From: Microglena sp. YARC
Lineage: Eukaryota > Chlorophyta > Chlorophyceae > Chlamydomonadales > Chlamydomonadaceae
Length of the DNA stretch: 64,000 nucleotides
Assembly: GCA_022414725.1 (NCBI GenBank)
Contig: CM039462.1
Span: forward strand, 72,503,837-72,567,836
Direction of reading: 5' to 3'
Of this stretch, positions 38,643-49,600 are shown piece by piece; positions within the stretch are counted from its first letter, which is position 1, and each line of letters opens with the position of its first letter. The notes beneath the pieces were generated by a model, which made no database searches, had not been told where the DNA came from, and worked only from the letters and a program-made list of their open reading frames with translations. The position numbers and the translations under genes were made by a program.

Positions 38643-41600
38643 TGGAGAATGGGATCGGTGTCTCGTCGGAGGTACACGAGGTCGACCAACATGATGCCGT
38701 TGCGGAACTTGTCGATTATGAGAGGGAACTAAGATGAGGACTGTGCACTTGGGCGCGCTATGTGTGTGGTCAAGATGAAATTGAGTACCTTTATTCCCCA
38801 TGATGGGATCCGCAGAAAGATAGACACACTGGTAATGGAAACGAACAAGTTGCTTGGAGAGGGTTACATTTTTGCAAATTTTCACATTGCTCGTCTTTTG
38901 GAGAATGGTATCGCAGTCCCTCCTGTAAATCACAACTTTTTCTACCGGTGCCTTCTTGCAGTAAGTACCAACAAATGTCATGGGTCGACTCTTGGCGAAG
39001 ACTTCGAAAGTAGTCGGATTTTGTTTGACTTGTTAAGAGAGCCGGGGCAATCGAAAGTTGACATTAGGGGGAGCATGAAGAATCAGATCATTGTTTCGTG
39101 TTCGATGCCTGAAGACGAGTTCTCTAAGCGGGCTAATGAGTATTACATTACATTACATTACATGTTAAAGTCTACTTGACACCGCGAGGGTGTATGAGAC
39201 TCTGTGCTTTAAACAAAAAGAAAAAGCACCCACAAAGCAAAAAACCCCATTACATCAGGGGTGTGTCGAGGACAAACAAACCAAACTCCCAACCACCGTT
39301 TTGGTGGCGTAGGTATTAAACCCCTTAGAGCCGGACCCAGATCTCAACCACTTACAGTGGCGGAGGTAAGAAGCTAACAAATGAGAAGTCACAAGAAGAA
39401 GAAAAAAAGGGATGATAAATTACGGTGCCACTAAGCAGTCCAGGGCTTCCTGTCTTGCTCTTCTACAAGTAGAAAGATAGTCGGCTAGGTTGCTCCAAAA
39501 AGACTTAGTGCCATTTCCATTCATAAAGGTTCTGAATGTGGAATCGCAGAATTCCACATTCCATACGGTTAAGTTGGTATCCTCATGGACATGCCTATAA
39601 ATATCTGTAAACAGCTTCTGGTAGCGGAGGCGAATATCATTATAAAAAGGGCACTCAAACATATGCATTTCATCCTCAGGTTTTTGGAACCCACACATTT
39701 GACAGTGTCTCATTGAGCGAGGATGTGTGCTCTATCCACCACCCTCATTCTTTCTGTGTTCAGCCAATGGGAACCCATTCTAAACTGTGCTATAGAACGA
39801 ATCTGATCCTGCTTATGTAAGGCGGATGTAAAGGGAATCAAGCCATTCTCATCATTGCTGTTGGCTGCGAACCATTTTTGGTATCGGAGGCGTTTAAAGC
39901 CAACCCTTCTCTCATCAGGGATGTCTCTAACTGCATTGGTGTCACTTGGTACTTAAACCTCCATGACTCAAAAACTTCAGACATAATACCTTCGACATCG
40001 ACAGCCTCCAAAATGTTGATGTTTTTACTGGATCCTAGCTTGTGGAGAGCACAACGCAAGTCATGAACCCAGCCAGTGTTGGAGTCAAAAGATTCCTCAA
40101 GAGCCATTCTAATGAGATCCTCAGGTTCTTTATGTATGGTCTTGTTCCAGAAGCGCAAAGCTTGTTTAAGCCAAGCAAAACACAACGGGGTTCTACCCAG
40201 CTCTTCCATGATAATATTAGATGTAGTAGATTGGCAAAACACCCAACATTTGTTTAAGTATACCTCTATGCCATTTCTCACAAGCATGGTCATTTGAGAT
40301 AAGTGTGTTGTTCAGAATAGAAGGAGCCCACACCTCACAGCCAAAAATTCAGGATAGGTTGTACAAGAGAATCAAAACAGGTGGGTGAGAATATCAATAT
40401 TGTATATCTCCATAGTATGGCATCGCCTACGGAGCATGTGGTGTGCCTTTTGGGCCTTAGTGAGCATCCTAGAAAAAGCAGCTTTTGCACGATTGCTTGA
40501 GTCACCATCCACAAAGAGGGATCCCAAGTAGATAAAAGATAACTTTGTAGAAAGTTGTGCTCCATCATAGACAAATTTGTAATCAGGATCCATGCGGGCC
40601 TCATCACAGAATTGCTTGTTGAAAACGACAATCTCAGTTTTCTTTATATTCACAGCCATCTTAGTAGCCTCACAGAAATCTCTCAGACAGTCAAGCATCG
40701 CTTGCATATCTGCCGGGGATTCTGCCATTATAGCTAGGTCATCAGCATAAAGTAACAGTTGCAGAATCTTTCCCCTAAGCTCAGCCCCTACATTTGGGAG
40801 CTTGGATTGGAGGAACGATTCAATTCTATCAATGAACAGACCGAATAGGAGTGGGATAGGGGGTCTCCTTGTTTAACTCCTACAAGGGATGGAAAGGAGG
40901 ATTCAATGTCCCCATGTAGGCGAACTTGGAAAACAACATGAATATACATGGACTTCAGAATACTGAGATAGGGGTCCTTGACTCCTAGCCTTGCTAAGCA
41001 ATCCCATAGCAAGTCTCTGTTGACCCAATCATAAGCCTTCTTGAAATCAACAAAAGCCACAAAGAGTGGTTTTTTCTTTTCTCTATATTTATCTACAATA
41101 TGGTTAAGAATGAATGATGCATCTGCAGTACCCCTACCACTTCTAAATCCATATTGGCCAGCGGCTCTGAGTTGAATTCTTCTGACCAATCATCTAGTCT
41201 ACGTAGCATGCAAAGGAGAAGATCTTTCCTATGGAGTTGCTCACCGCAAGACCTCGATAGTTGTCCTTGTCATACACACTGCCTTTGGATTTGGGTACGG
41301 GTACCAAGGCAGCTGCAGCCATTGGCTAGGGTAAGAAGTCTTCCAGATGAGATTAAACAGGTTAGTCATAGCTTGTACAAATCGGGAGTTGGCTTCATGG
41401 GAATCAAATCTGTACCATTCTGCAGGGATACCATCTACCCCGGGGGAGGAGTTTTTCCGTAGGGATTGGAGAACAGAAAACACCTCCTTGGTGGTAAAGT
41501 CTTGACATAACCATGTTGGTGCGGCCTCTATCTGAGGTCCATCAGCTTGAGGACAAAGTCCCTAGCATCCAGACTTGGATCAATACCTACTTGCACATCA

Positions 41601-43361
41601 AAGAGGTCTGCAAAATAATCAGTCCAATCATGAATTGTGATGTCTGCCGTAGTGGCCTTGTTAGGCTCACGCACGTCTTTCCAAAAACTTTTCGGATTAT
41701 GCCGAAGATTCGTATGAAGGTTCTCCATGCGTGTTTCTAGCCACTTCCTCTTCTTTCTTCTGAGAATCCTCTTGTACTCCTTGTGCATAGAACCAGCCAA
41801 GTCAGAGCTAGAGCCATGTTGATGTTCTGCTTGGCTTGCTGCCTGTCTAGCACGATTGCATTCATCATCATACCATGCGTTCACGGCCCGTGCTTACGCT
41901 TAACTACAGGTTTGTGACATGGTGTGCATTTGCTTATGGCTAGTTCAATAGCACTAGCAATCCCCTTCTCTGAATCTTCCATAGATGAGCTATGGAGTGC
42001 ATTGTCAAGTAATCGGTTAACGTCTGGATCACGCTTAATTGTGTGTGCATACATCTGGACATAGTTGTCTTTCCATTTCAGTTTGGGCGAAGGTTTACCA
42101 CCAGCAGGTGTACTCATAGTACCTTGAGAAGGCCTAAGGGCAGCATCTGGTATGTGGAGTGTGATAGGCATGTGGTCAAACTTTCCACCCCCGGGCCTGA
42201 GAGGGCAGTCATGCTTGGGAGCCACACTAAACTTGACACCTGGGGTGTTGAGAAGACTAGGGGCGGCTAGCGCATAATCAATAACAGATTTCTTGTCCAT
42301 GCCATCTGCAAAGAAGGTATGTGCACCTTGCATATCACCTTCTGTTCTACCGTTATATGACAACAGACGAGAGCGGTCTTGTATCCTTCCGTGATAATGT
42401 GGTAGTGGCTGCCATCGACCCTGGTGTAACCAATATCTTGACGGTAACAGGACTCGACGGATGTACCAGGTCGTACAGCTCTGCGCAATATTATCGCAAG
42501 GGTCTGATCTTTAAGTCTCAGCGTCAAACTGGCATCTGGAATCTCGAGACGACTGATATCGTCGCTGACGTTCCCGATAGAGATTCTTCGAATTCTGAAC
42601 AAATTAGGCAATACACTAGATTCTACATGGGTGCCGCCCCAATGCTTCTTGCCCATCGTGCTGAAAGGGGATACCGAAACCTCCGCTTTCGCCGGCACTG
42701 TAGGAAGCAGAAACTTATTGTCGAGATTGCTGACTTCGTAGCTCCTAGGGAGAAGAGAACAAAGGTACTTGTCGGGTTTGGTGATTGGAAAGGTTTGGGG
42801 GCGACGCCAATCTCTAGGCGGACTTCTGGTCCTCTCCAAGCTATTAAGTTCGAGCTTCGTAGCCGCGGAAATGTCATAATGGAGGACGTCGACGAGTTCA
42901 GAACATCTCAGCGATGCAGTTGTTGTGAATCCTCCCTTTGCAACATGGTGGCACTCACTCATCGTAAGATGCAAGACGGTACTGGTTGGGAATGTACTGA
43001 AGGTCGCAAGCGGATCCACAAGATTCTCCACTGCAAAAGCAGTCAAAGCGGAGCGCCACGCCAACAGAGCGGTGGTAGGCTCCACTGCGGGAAGACTTGG
43101 GACCGCGATGTGAACGACTCCAGGAACATCCTGATGCTTACCCTCCACCAAGTCTTTGGGAGGGAGCGACCCCTCGCGTTTCGAAGAGACGCGCCTAGAA
43201 GCTCCTTAAAATCCCCACAGCCACCACCTGATACTGATTTGGGGACACAGACGGTTGAACGGTTTCCCGTGGAGGCGACTCGAAATATTTTCGAGCACCT
43301 CTCCAACCTTCTGCACCCCCCAACGTTGCGCAAAAGCAACGACCTGCAAGTTCGATTATAA
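38642..43361 (+). pseudogene. Fanzor pseudogene, copy 3 (deleted and interrupted)
   Basis: It shares the ACTA insertion near the start with copy 2, so both come from one broken lineage. The frame from 38760 reads through the N-terminal part to SMKNQII at about 39093. It then jumps over about 265 codons to CSMPEDEFSKRANEY. The LINE follows, and the C-terminal half resumes at 42354 with the RuvC Asp (AAIDPGVTN), DEFRTSQRC and WDRDVNDSRN. The TGG that is mutated in copy 2 is intact here. The protein cannot be made whole. The guide-RNA-like 3' end is preserved, with loop GCAAAA instead of GAAAAA. Confidence 0.92.
39144..42353 (-). mobile_element. Non-LTR retrotransposon (LINE, APE-type), 5'-truncated and decayed
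   Basis: Read on the minus strand the order is: the end of an AP-like endonuclease (41881-42353, VIDYAL ... FDHMPITLH), a linker, then reverse transcriptase. RT landmarks are SSPGVDGIPAEWYR at about 41430, FVDFKKAYDWVN at about 41060, GVKQGDPLS at about 40880 and LLYADDLAIMA at about 40750. A C-terminal zinc knuckle CQMCGF...HMFEC ends it at about 39700. The frame shifts at least six times, so it is dead. The 3' end at 39144 has a TGTAA-type microsatellite tail. The flanks show a 3-bp TAT duplication at the break in Fanzor. Confidence 0.9.
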
Positions 43362-43394
43362 ATGGGGGTGTCCCACTTTATTTGAGAACAACTG

Positions 43395-43424
43395 TATATT
43401 GAAAAGTCTTAGGAAGGTTTGCAA
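43395..43424 (+). mobile_element. Older Fanzor/Tc1 remnant, right part
   Basis: TATATTGAAAAGTCTTAGGA then AGGTTTGCAA continues the transposase sequence interrupted at 37616. It ends abruptly at 43424, where GTATGGGGAGG unrelated sequence starts. Confidence 0.85.
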
Positions 43425-43708
43425 TATGGGGAGGACGGGGGCCGAGGGGGCATACCCTACATAGATTACAGATTCCCCATCTGTGGCTTCATACCCGTGG
43501 ATATGTGAAACCGCTGACTGAGTGACACCATTACAATTGAAGGAAAATGCCACATGGTAAGGCTTACAAAAACCTTCAAGTGGACAGCAATATTCAACCC
43601 GTCATCCCAATGGCGCTCCTCCTAGGGTCTCAGTGCCTTGCACAACTGCTACTTGTCCAGTCCCCCTGCGTGCAATTAACACGAAAACAATTGTGATGAT
43701 TAGTAAAA
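43425..43708. other. Intergenic stretch
   Basis: Contains the GGGGGCCGAGGGGGCATACC block (43438) shared with 15263. Short frames only. Confidence 0.45.
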
Positions 43709-44110
43709 ATGGATCCTGAGACGGTTGTTCTAGTTGGTGCTGGCACAGGTGACATGAAAATGCTGAATATCGGCTTGTGTATGCAGATGAGTGATTACAA
43801 GACCTGCATACAACAAGCACTAACTTTGTCGTGCTCACTAAACAAACGAGAGAGTGTCCTCGAACTGATTTCTGCAGGATCGCATCCAACTAATTGCGAT
43901 CTTTCTGCAGCTGCTCGAAACGGTCATTATGATTTAGTAAACACATTACTTGCCCTCCCAGGTGCACAATTTGATACAAGTACTGCATGTTATGTCGCAC
44001 AACAAAACGGGTATCATGAAATAGTGAACCTCTTATCACCCAACTTGCCTGCGGACTGTCGCTTGCAGAGCGGCAAAGACGAGGGCATGCTCAGAGGAAG
44101 CAGCGCGTAG
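43709..44110 (+). CDS. Ankyrin-like repeat protein, 133 residues
   Basis: ATG at 43709. Repeats are degenerate but readable: QQALTLSCSLNKRESVLELISAGSHP, then CDLSAAARNGHYDLVNTLLALPGAQFD, then ACYVAQQNGYHEIVNLLSP. This gives about three ankyrin units. The last about 25 residues after LPADC overlap the end of the minus-strand gene at 44036 and may not be real coding. It is probably a small protein-binding protein, in the same style as the one at 33636. Confidence 0.6.
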   Translation: MDPETVVLVGAGTGDMKMLNIGLCMQMSDYKTCIQQALTLSCSLNKRESVLELISAGSHPTNCDLSAAARNGHYDLVNTLLALPGAQFDTSTACYVAQQNGYHEIVNLLSPNLPADCRLQSGKDEGMLRGSSA

Positions 44111-44257
44111 ATCCCGGGCCAAAAACAATACCTGCTCTCTTTTCACTTCGTATTCGATGTCTGGAGATGTAGACAAAATTGCAATTTCTGGCATCAACCG
44201 CTCCTGCTCTTGTGATAGGAATTGCACATGAGCATTGAGGCCTTCAATAACATCCAT
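44036..44257 (-). CDS. Small coiled-coil protein, 73 residues
   Basis: ATG at 44257. MDVIEGLNAHVQFLSQEQER and REQVLFLARDLRAASSEHAL are amphipathic helices, likely a short coiled coil. It overlaps the ankyrin-like gene tail to tail by about 75 bases. Cassette copy 6 lies about 350 bp upstream. No family was recognised. Confidence 0.4.
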   Translation of the reverse strand: MDVIEGLNAHVQFLSQEQERLMPEIAILSTSPDIEYEVKREQVLFLARDLRAASSEHALVFAALQATVRRQVG

Positions 44258-44599
44258 GTTTGAGTCTGCATGGAGAAATTATGTCAAGGTGGTCCAAAGT
44301 GAATCATTTTGTAATCCCTAAGACTGCAAGAATAGGGTCTTGCGGAGGCTGATGATCCAGTTGCATGGAATGATGCAATAAAAAAATACTGATGGTCGAC
44401 GCAGCTCATGCAGTGTAGCGCAGCCCCATGCCCTTGACACTTGCGGCTTATTGTTATGCCTCACTGTCCTATGGCGGGTACATTGGTACCTTTGTACATT
44501 CCCCAGTCCGTTGACAGGGCGAAAGCCCTAGACGTCTCTCACCTCTCAGACTCTCTCAAAGAACAGCAGTAGCAACCAGACTCGACTCCCCCTCATGCA
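44258..44599. other. Spacer, no gene seen
   Basis: About 340 bp between the coiled-coil gene and cassette 6, with GCAGCTCATGCAG and CAGCCCCATGC motifs as in the other cassette spacers. No coding sequence was recognised. Confidence 0.4.
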
Positions 44600-44835
44600 T
44601 CCCCTGACCCCTCACCTCGGTTCACGAAGATGCGTTCTTGTCCTCGAATTTGTCGCGAGAGAAGGATGAGGATCTGCGCAGCGAAGAGAAGTCAGTTGTT
44701 GTCAACTTTGATATCCCCTAACTTTCTTGGTCGGTGTCAGAATGGAACGATTCACAGTACGTTTCCCATGCAAACTCACCTAATGAATGCGTTTCCGCGA
44801 TCTCCGGTATCAGAATCTCGAGTGAACTGTGTGAA
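44600..44835 (-). repeat. Leader cassette copy 6
   Basis: Diverged copy: CCCTCACCTCGGTTCACGAA, CTCGAATTTGTCGCGAGAGA, GATCTGCGCAGCGAAGAG, TCAGAATGGAACGATTCACA and TGAATGCGTTTCCGCGATCT. On the minus strand there are two GTGAG donor-like sites (about 44616 and 44779: CATTAG|GTGAGTTTG). It most resembles copy 1. Confidence 0.65.
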
Positions 44836-45110
44836 ACTCGCAAGCAAGCCAAGTCGTAGTAGTAGTAGTAGTAGTAGTAGTAGGTTTGCTCTCGAAGCTT
44901 CCTTAGAGTCGAATGTTTCGTGTAGGGAATCCGGGTCCGTGGGCCTGCGCCTCCCCCACCCCCTAAGACACTGGATAACATAACAATCAAGGTCCAGAGT
45001 GGAGGTTGTTTACTGTTGAAATCAAATCCAACAGTAAGTAGCAATGCAGTTTGTGTCGAGCTTGTCAAATCATTGCAATCAAATCATTGCAATCAAATCA
45101 TGCAATGTAG
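44836..45110. other. Spacer with (TAG)n and CAAT repeats
   Basis: Contains (TAG)n at 44855-44882, the R490-like CCCCTAAGACACTGGATAAC, and repeated CAATCAAATCATTG at 45060-45100. No gene. Confidence 0.5.
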
Positions 45111-45497
45111 CTATTGCACCCAAATCTTCTCAACCATGACAATGTCCGAAGGGCGAACATTGCAAAAGATGCCGATTTGGTCTACATGGCTATTTGCTGG
45201 AATGTGACATTTTAATACCAATAGTTTTCTCCCGCCACATGTATCATCTGTCCAATAGGATGCATGTGACAAGGCAGTAGGAAATTCAAGGCTAAACCAG
45301 TATAATTGGTCACCAAAGCGCTCAGGACTAATGGGTCTGGAAAAAAAATTGTGTCCCGCAGCTTCGGCATCTTGCATTGATAGCCCCTCAAACTTGGGTC
45401 CGTGGAAAGCGATTATCCTGCATATGGCGAATAATAAATGCATATCATGTTTATTAATATTGATGTACAGAGATGTTGTAATGACATCTACTGGCAT
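45111..45497 (-). CDS. Hypothetical protein, 128 residues
   Basis: ATG at 45497. A globular protein with FHGPKFEGLSMQDAEAAGHN, YWFSLEFPTALSHASYWTDD and a strand-rich end (KLLVLKCHIP, IGIFCNVRPSDIVMVEKIWV). The order of Tyr/His motifs loosely recalls ADP-ribosyltransferase folds, but I cannot support that. It lies 3' of cassette copy 7, like the other cassette-linked genes. Coding status is likely from length and composition. Confidence 0.5.
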   Translation of the reverse strand: MPVDVITTSLYININKHDMHLLFAICRIIAFHGPKFEGLSMQDAEAAGHNFFSRPISPERFGDQLYWFSLEFPTALSHASYWTDDTCGGRKLLVLKCHIPANSHVDQIGIFCNVRPSDIVMVEKIWVQ

Positions 45498-45724
45498 GCA
45501 CTCGTATGCAATTGCAGCCCTGTTGTTGCCAAACCGTCATACATAATTTATAGGACATGTGCATGTCCTTTCTCACTCTTCTACTTGCAAAAATGCCTTG
45601 ATGTGGCCCTTGCAGCTCATGCATCCCCATGCATCCTATACAGCCACCCCCCTGGGGTTATGGGCGAGTGTAAATATGGGAAGTCATCGTGTAATGCATG
45701 CTCATGAATACCAATCTAAATTGC

Positions 45725-46265
45725 AGCCAGGAGTCCTCACTCACCTCATGTCGCAATGCCCTCAACAATTTGATTCTCTCTCGAATTTTTCGCGAGAGGC
45801 TATCGCGAATCTGCGCAGCAAGATTCAGCCAAATGCAGCATCAATGAATGCTGTTGCCCAAGGCCTATCATCATCATCATCATCATCATCATCATACCAT
45901 AGCAAGTCCATTGAATGCATCTATGCATCCCGAGAGAAGAAACAGTCATGAGAGGTGTTGAATCGTGCGTAGTCGTACCTCGAATTCTTCGAGAGAGGCT
46001 ATCGAGAATCTGCGCAGCAAATGAGAGTCACAACAAATAAACTTTGAGATTCTCGAACTTTCTTGGTTGAGGTCAGAATGGAACGATTCAAAAAGCGTTT
46101 CCAATGAAAAACCACCTACTGAATGCGTTTCCGCCATCTACGGCCTCTAAATCACGAGTGCTGGTCCGGTGTAGGTGGTTCGGAATAGCGGACCAATGGC
46201 CAGCAAACGCCAACAGAGATGTACCACGCCAAGCCACCACCAAGCCAAGCCACGCCACGCCAAGC
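45725..46265 (-). repeat. Leader cassette copy 7
   Basis: GGAGTCCTCACTCACCTCAT, GTCGCAATGCCCTCAACAAT, two CTCGAATT..CGCGAGAG/CTTCGAGAG blocks (partial internal duplication), AGAATGGAACGATTC and CTGAATGCGTTTCCGCCATC. It includes an (ATC)n tract at 45867-45893. On the minus strand ACATGAG|GTGAGTGAGGAC is the donor-like site at about 45745. Confidence 0.75.
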
Positions 46266-46690
46266 CACGCCACGCCAGGCCAAGACAAGACATGCCAGGC
46301 CAGGCCAGGCCACGCCACGCCACGCCAGGCCAGGCCACGCCAGGCCACGCCAGGCATTTCCCTATATCCTTAACCCTATTGTATTGCTTGCGGTACGGTC
46401 TCCTGGAATGATAAAAGGCGCTCCTCTTTATTTTTTCTTATATTTTGTTGGATCCTTTAGTGCAATGTGTGGCTCCTGCCCGACAGCATCTGAGGGGATT
46501 GCCCAGACCCCGATGTCTGATCATTCACTATAAGGTTGGCTTACCTCTTTGATCGATGAGAGTGCTGTCAAGGAAGCTGCGACATCTTGCGAATACGAGC
46601 CGTTCCTTTTTTGGAATCGTCAGACTCGTCCCTTCCTTTACCGTCTCTAGCTTCCTGGGCACTTCTGTACGATCCTTGAGGGTTCCTTCA
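46220..46690. repeat. Short-motif array and conserved middle of composite repeat, copy 3
   Basis: CACGCC/AAGCC/AGGCC motifs (46226-46355), then the same middle block as at 6240 and 36130. Confidence 0.85.
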
Positions 46691-49600
46691 AATGGATGAG
46701 ACTCCTCCTGTTATGACTAGAAGATGGATGCCTAAGAGGATTGATGAGACTCCGCCTTCAATCTCCCTGCTACTACGATGGCTGCCCAGAGGATGCATGA
46801 GACTCCGCCTTGAATCCCTGCTACTACGATGGCTGCCCAGAGGATGCATGAGACTCCGCCTTCAATCTCCCTGTTACTACGGTGGATACTCAGAGTATGG
46901 ATGAGACTTCGCCTTCAAGAATCCCTGTTACGAATATGGATGCCCAGAGGATGGATGAGACTTCGCCTTCAAGAATCCCTGTTACGAAAATGGCTGCCCA
47001 GAGGATGGATGAGACTTCGCCTTCAATCCCTGTTACGAAAATGGATGCCCATATAACAGGTAAGTCTCCGCCTTGACTCCCTGTTACGAATGTGGATGCC
47101 TGAGAGGATGGATGAGACTTCGCCTTCAATCTCCCTGCTACTACGATGGCTGCCCAGAGGATGCATGAGACTCCGCCTTGAATCCCTGCTACTACGATGG
47201 CTGCCCAGAGGATGCATGAGACTCCGCCTTCAATCTCCCTGTTACTATTGTGGATTCTCAGAGTATGGATGAAACTCCTCCTTAAATCCCTGTTACTAAG
47301 ATGGATGCCTAAGAGGATGGATGAGACTTCGCTTCAATCTCCCTGTTACTAAGATGGATGCCTAAGAGGATGGATGAGACTCCGCCTTGAATCCCTTTTA
47401 CGAAAATGGATGCCCATAGAACAGGTGAGTCTCCTCCTTGAATCCCTGTTACGAAAATGGCTGCCCAGAGGATGCATGAGACTCCGCCTTCAATCTCCCT
47501 GTTACTACTGTGGATTCTCAGAGTATGGATGAGACTTCGCCTTCAAGAATCCATGTTACGAATCTGGATGCCCAGAGGATGGATGAGACTTCGCCTTCAA
47601 GAATCCCTGTTACGAAAATGGCTGCCCAGAGGATGGATAAGACTTCGCCTTCAAATCTCCCTGTTACTAATGTGGATGCCCAAGAGTATGGTGAGACTCC
47701 GCCTTCAATCTCCATGTTACTAAGATGGATTCCCCATAGAACAGGTGAGTGTCCGCCTTGAATCCCTGTTACAAAAATGGCTGCCCAGAGGATGGATAAG
47801 ACTTCGCCTTCAATCTCCCTGTTACTACTGTGGATGATGCCCAAGAGTATGGATGAGACTCCGCTTTGAATCCCTGTTACTAATGTGGATTCCCAAGAGT
47901 ATGGATGAGACTCCGCCTTGAATCCCTGTTACTAATGTGGATTCCCAAGAGGATGGATGAGACTCCGCCTTGAATCCCTGTTACTAATGTGGATTCCCAA
48001 GAGGATTGACGAGACTCCGCCTTCAATCTCCATGTTACTAAGATGGATTCCCCATAGAACAGGTGAGTACAAGAATCCCTGTTACTAATGTTGATTCCCC
48101 ATAGAACAGGTGAATGTCCTCCTTCAATCCGTGTTACTAAAATGGATACCCAAGATGATGGATGATACTTCGCCTTCAATCTCCCTGTTACTACTGTGGA
48201 TGATACCCAAGAGTATGGATGAGACTTCGCCTTGAATCCCTGTTTCTAATGTGGATTCCCAAGATGATGGATTCCCAAGAGTATGGATGATACTTCGCCT
48301 TCAATCCCTGTTACGAAAATGGATGCCCATATAACAGGTAAGTCTCCGCCTTGACTCCCTGTTACGAATGTGGATGCCTGAGAGGATGGATGAGACTTCG
48401 CCTTCAATCTCCCTGCTACTACGATGGCTGCCCAGAGGATGCATGAGACTCCGCCTTGAATCCCTGCTACTACGATGGCTGCCCAGAGGATGCATGAGAC
48501 TCCGCCTTCAATCTCCCTGTTACTATTGTGGATTCTCAGAGTATGGATGAAACTCCTCCTTAAATCCTGTTACTAAGATGGATGCCTAAGAGGATGGATG
48601 AGACTTCGCTTCAATCTCCCTGTTACTAAGATGGATGCCTAAGAGGATGGATGAGACTCCGCCTTGAATCCCTTTTACGAAAATGGATGCCCATAGAACA
48701 GGTGAGTCTCCTCCTTGAATCCCTGTTACGACAATGGCTGCCCAGAGATGCATGAGACTCCGCCTTCAATCTCCCTGTTACTACTGTGGATTCTCAGAGT
48801 ATGGATGAGACTTCGCCTTCAAGAATCCATGTTACGAATCTGGATGCCCAGAGGATGGATGAGACTTCGCCTTCAAGAATCCCTGTTACGAAAATGGCTG
48901 CCCAGAGGATGGATAAGACTTCGCCTTCAATCTCCCTGTTACTAATGTGGATGCCCAAGAGTATGGTGAGACTCCGCCTTCAATCTCCATGTTACTAAGA
49001 TGGATTCCCCATAGAACAGGTGAGTGTCCGCCTTGAATCCCTGTTACAAAAATGGCTGCCCAGAGGATGGATAAGACTTCGCCTTCAATCTCCCTGTTAC
49101 TACTGTGGATGATGCCCAAGAGTATGGATGAGACTCCGCTTTGAATCCCTGTTACTAATGTGGATTCCCAAGAGTATGGATGAGACTCCGCCTTGAATCC
49201 CTGTTACTAATGTGGATTCCCAAGAGGATGGATGAGACTCCGCCTTGAATCCCTGTTACTAATGTGGATTCCCAAGAGGATTGACGAGACTCCGCCTTCA
49301 ATCTCCATGTTACTAAGATGGATTCCCCATAGAACAGGTGAGTACAAGAATCCCTGTTACTAATGTTGATTCCCCATAGAACAGGTGAATGTCCTCCTTC
49401 AATCCGTGTTACTAAAATGGATACCCAAGATGATGGATGATACTTCGCCTTCAATCTCCCTGTTACTACTGTGGATGATACCCAAGAGTATGGATGAGAC
49501 TTCGCCTTGAATCCCTGTTTCTAATGTGGATTCCCAAGATGATGGATTCCCAAGAGTATGGATGATACTTCGCCTTCAATCCCTGTTACGAAAATGGATG

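Larger units (their letters stand above)
37617..43394 (+). mobile_element. Fanzor/Tc1 composite transposon, element 3 (with nested LINE)
   Basis: Both termini are intact, with TA at 37615-37616 and 43395-43396. It has an intact transposase. Fanzor has lost about 790 bp internally and is further split by a 3.2-kb LINE. It sits inside an older member of its own family. Confidence 0.93.
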
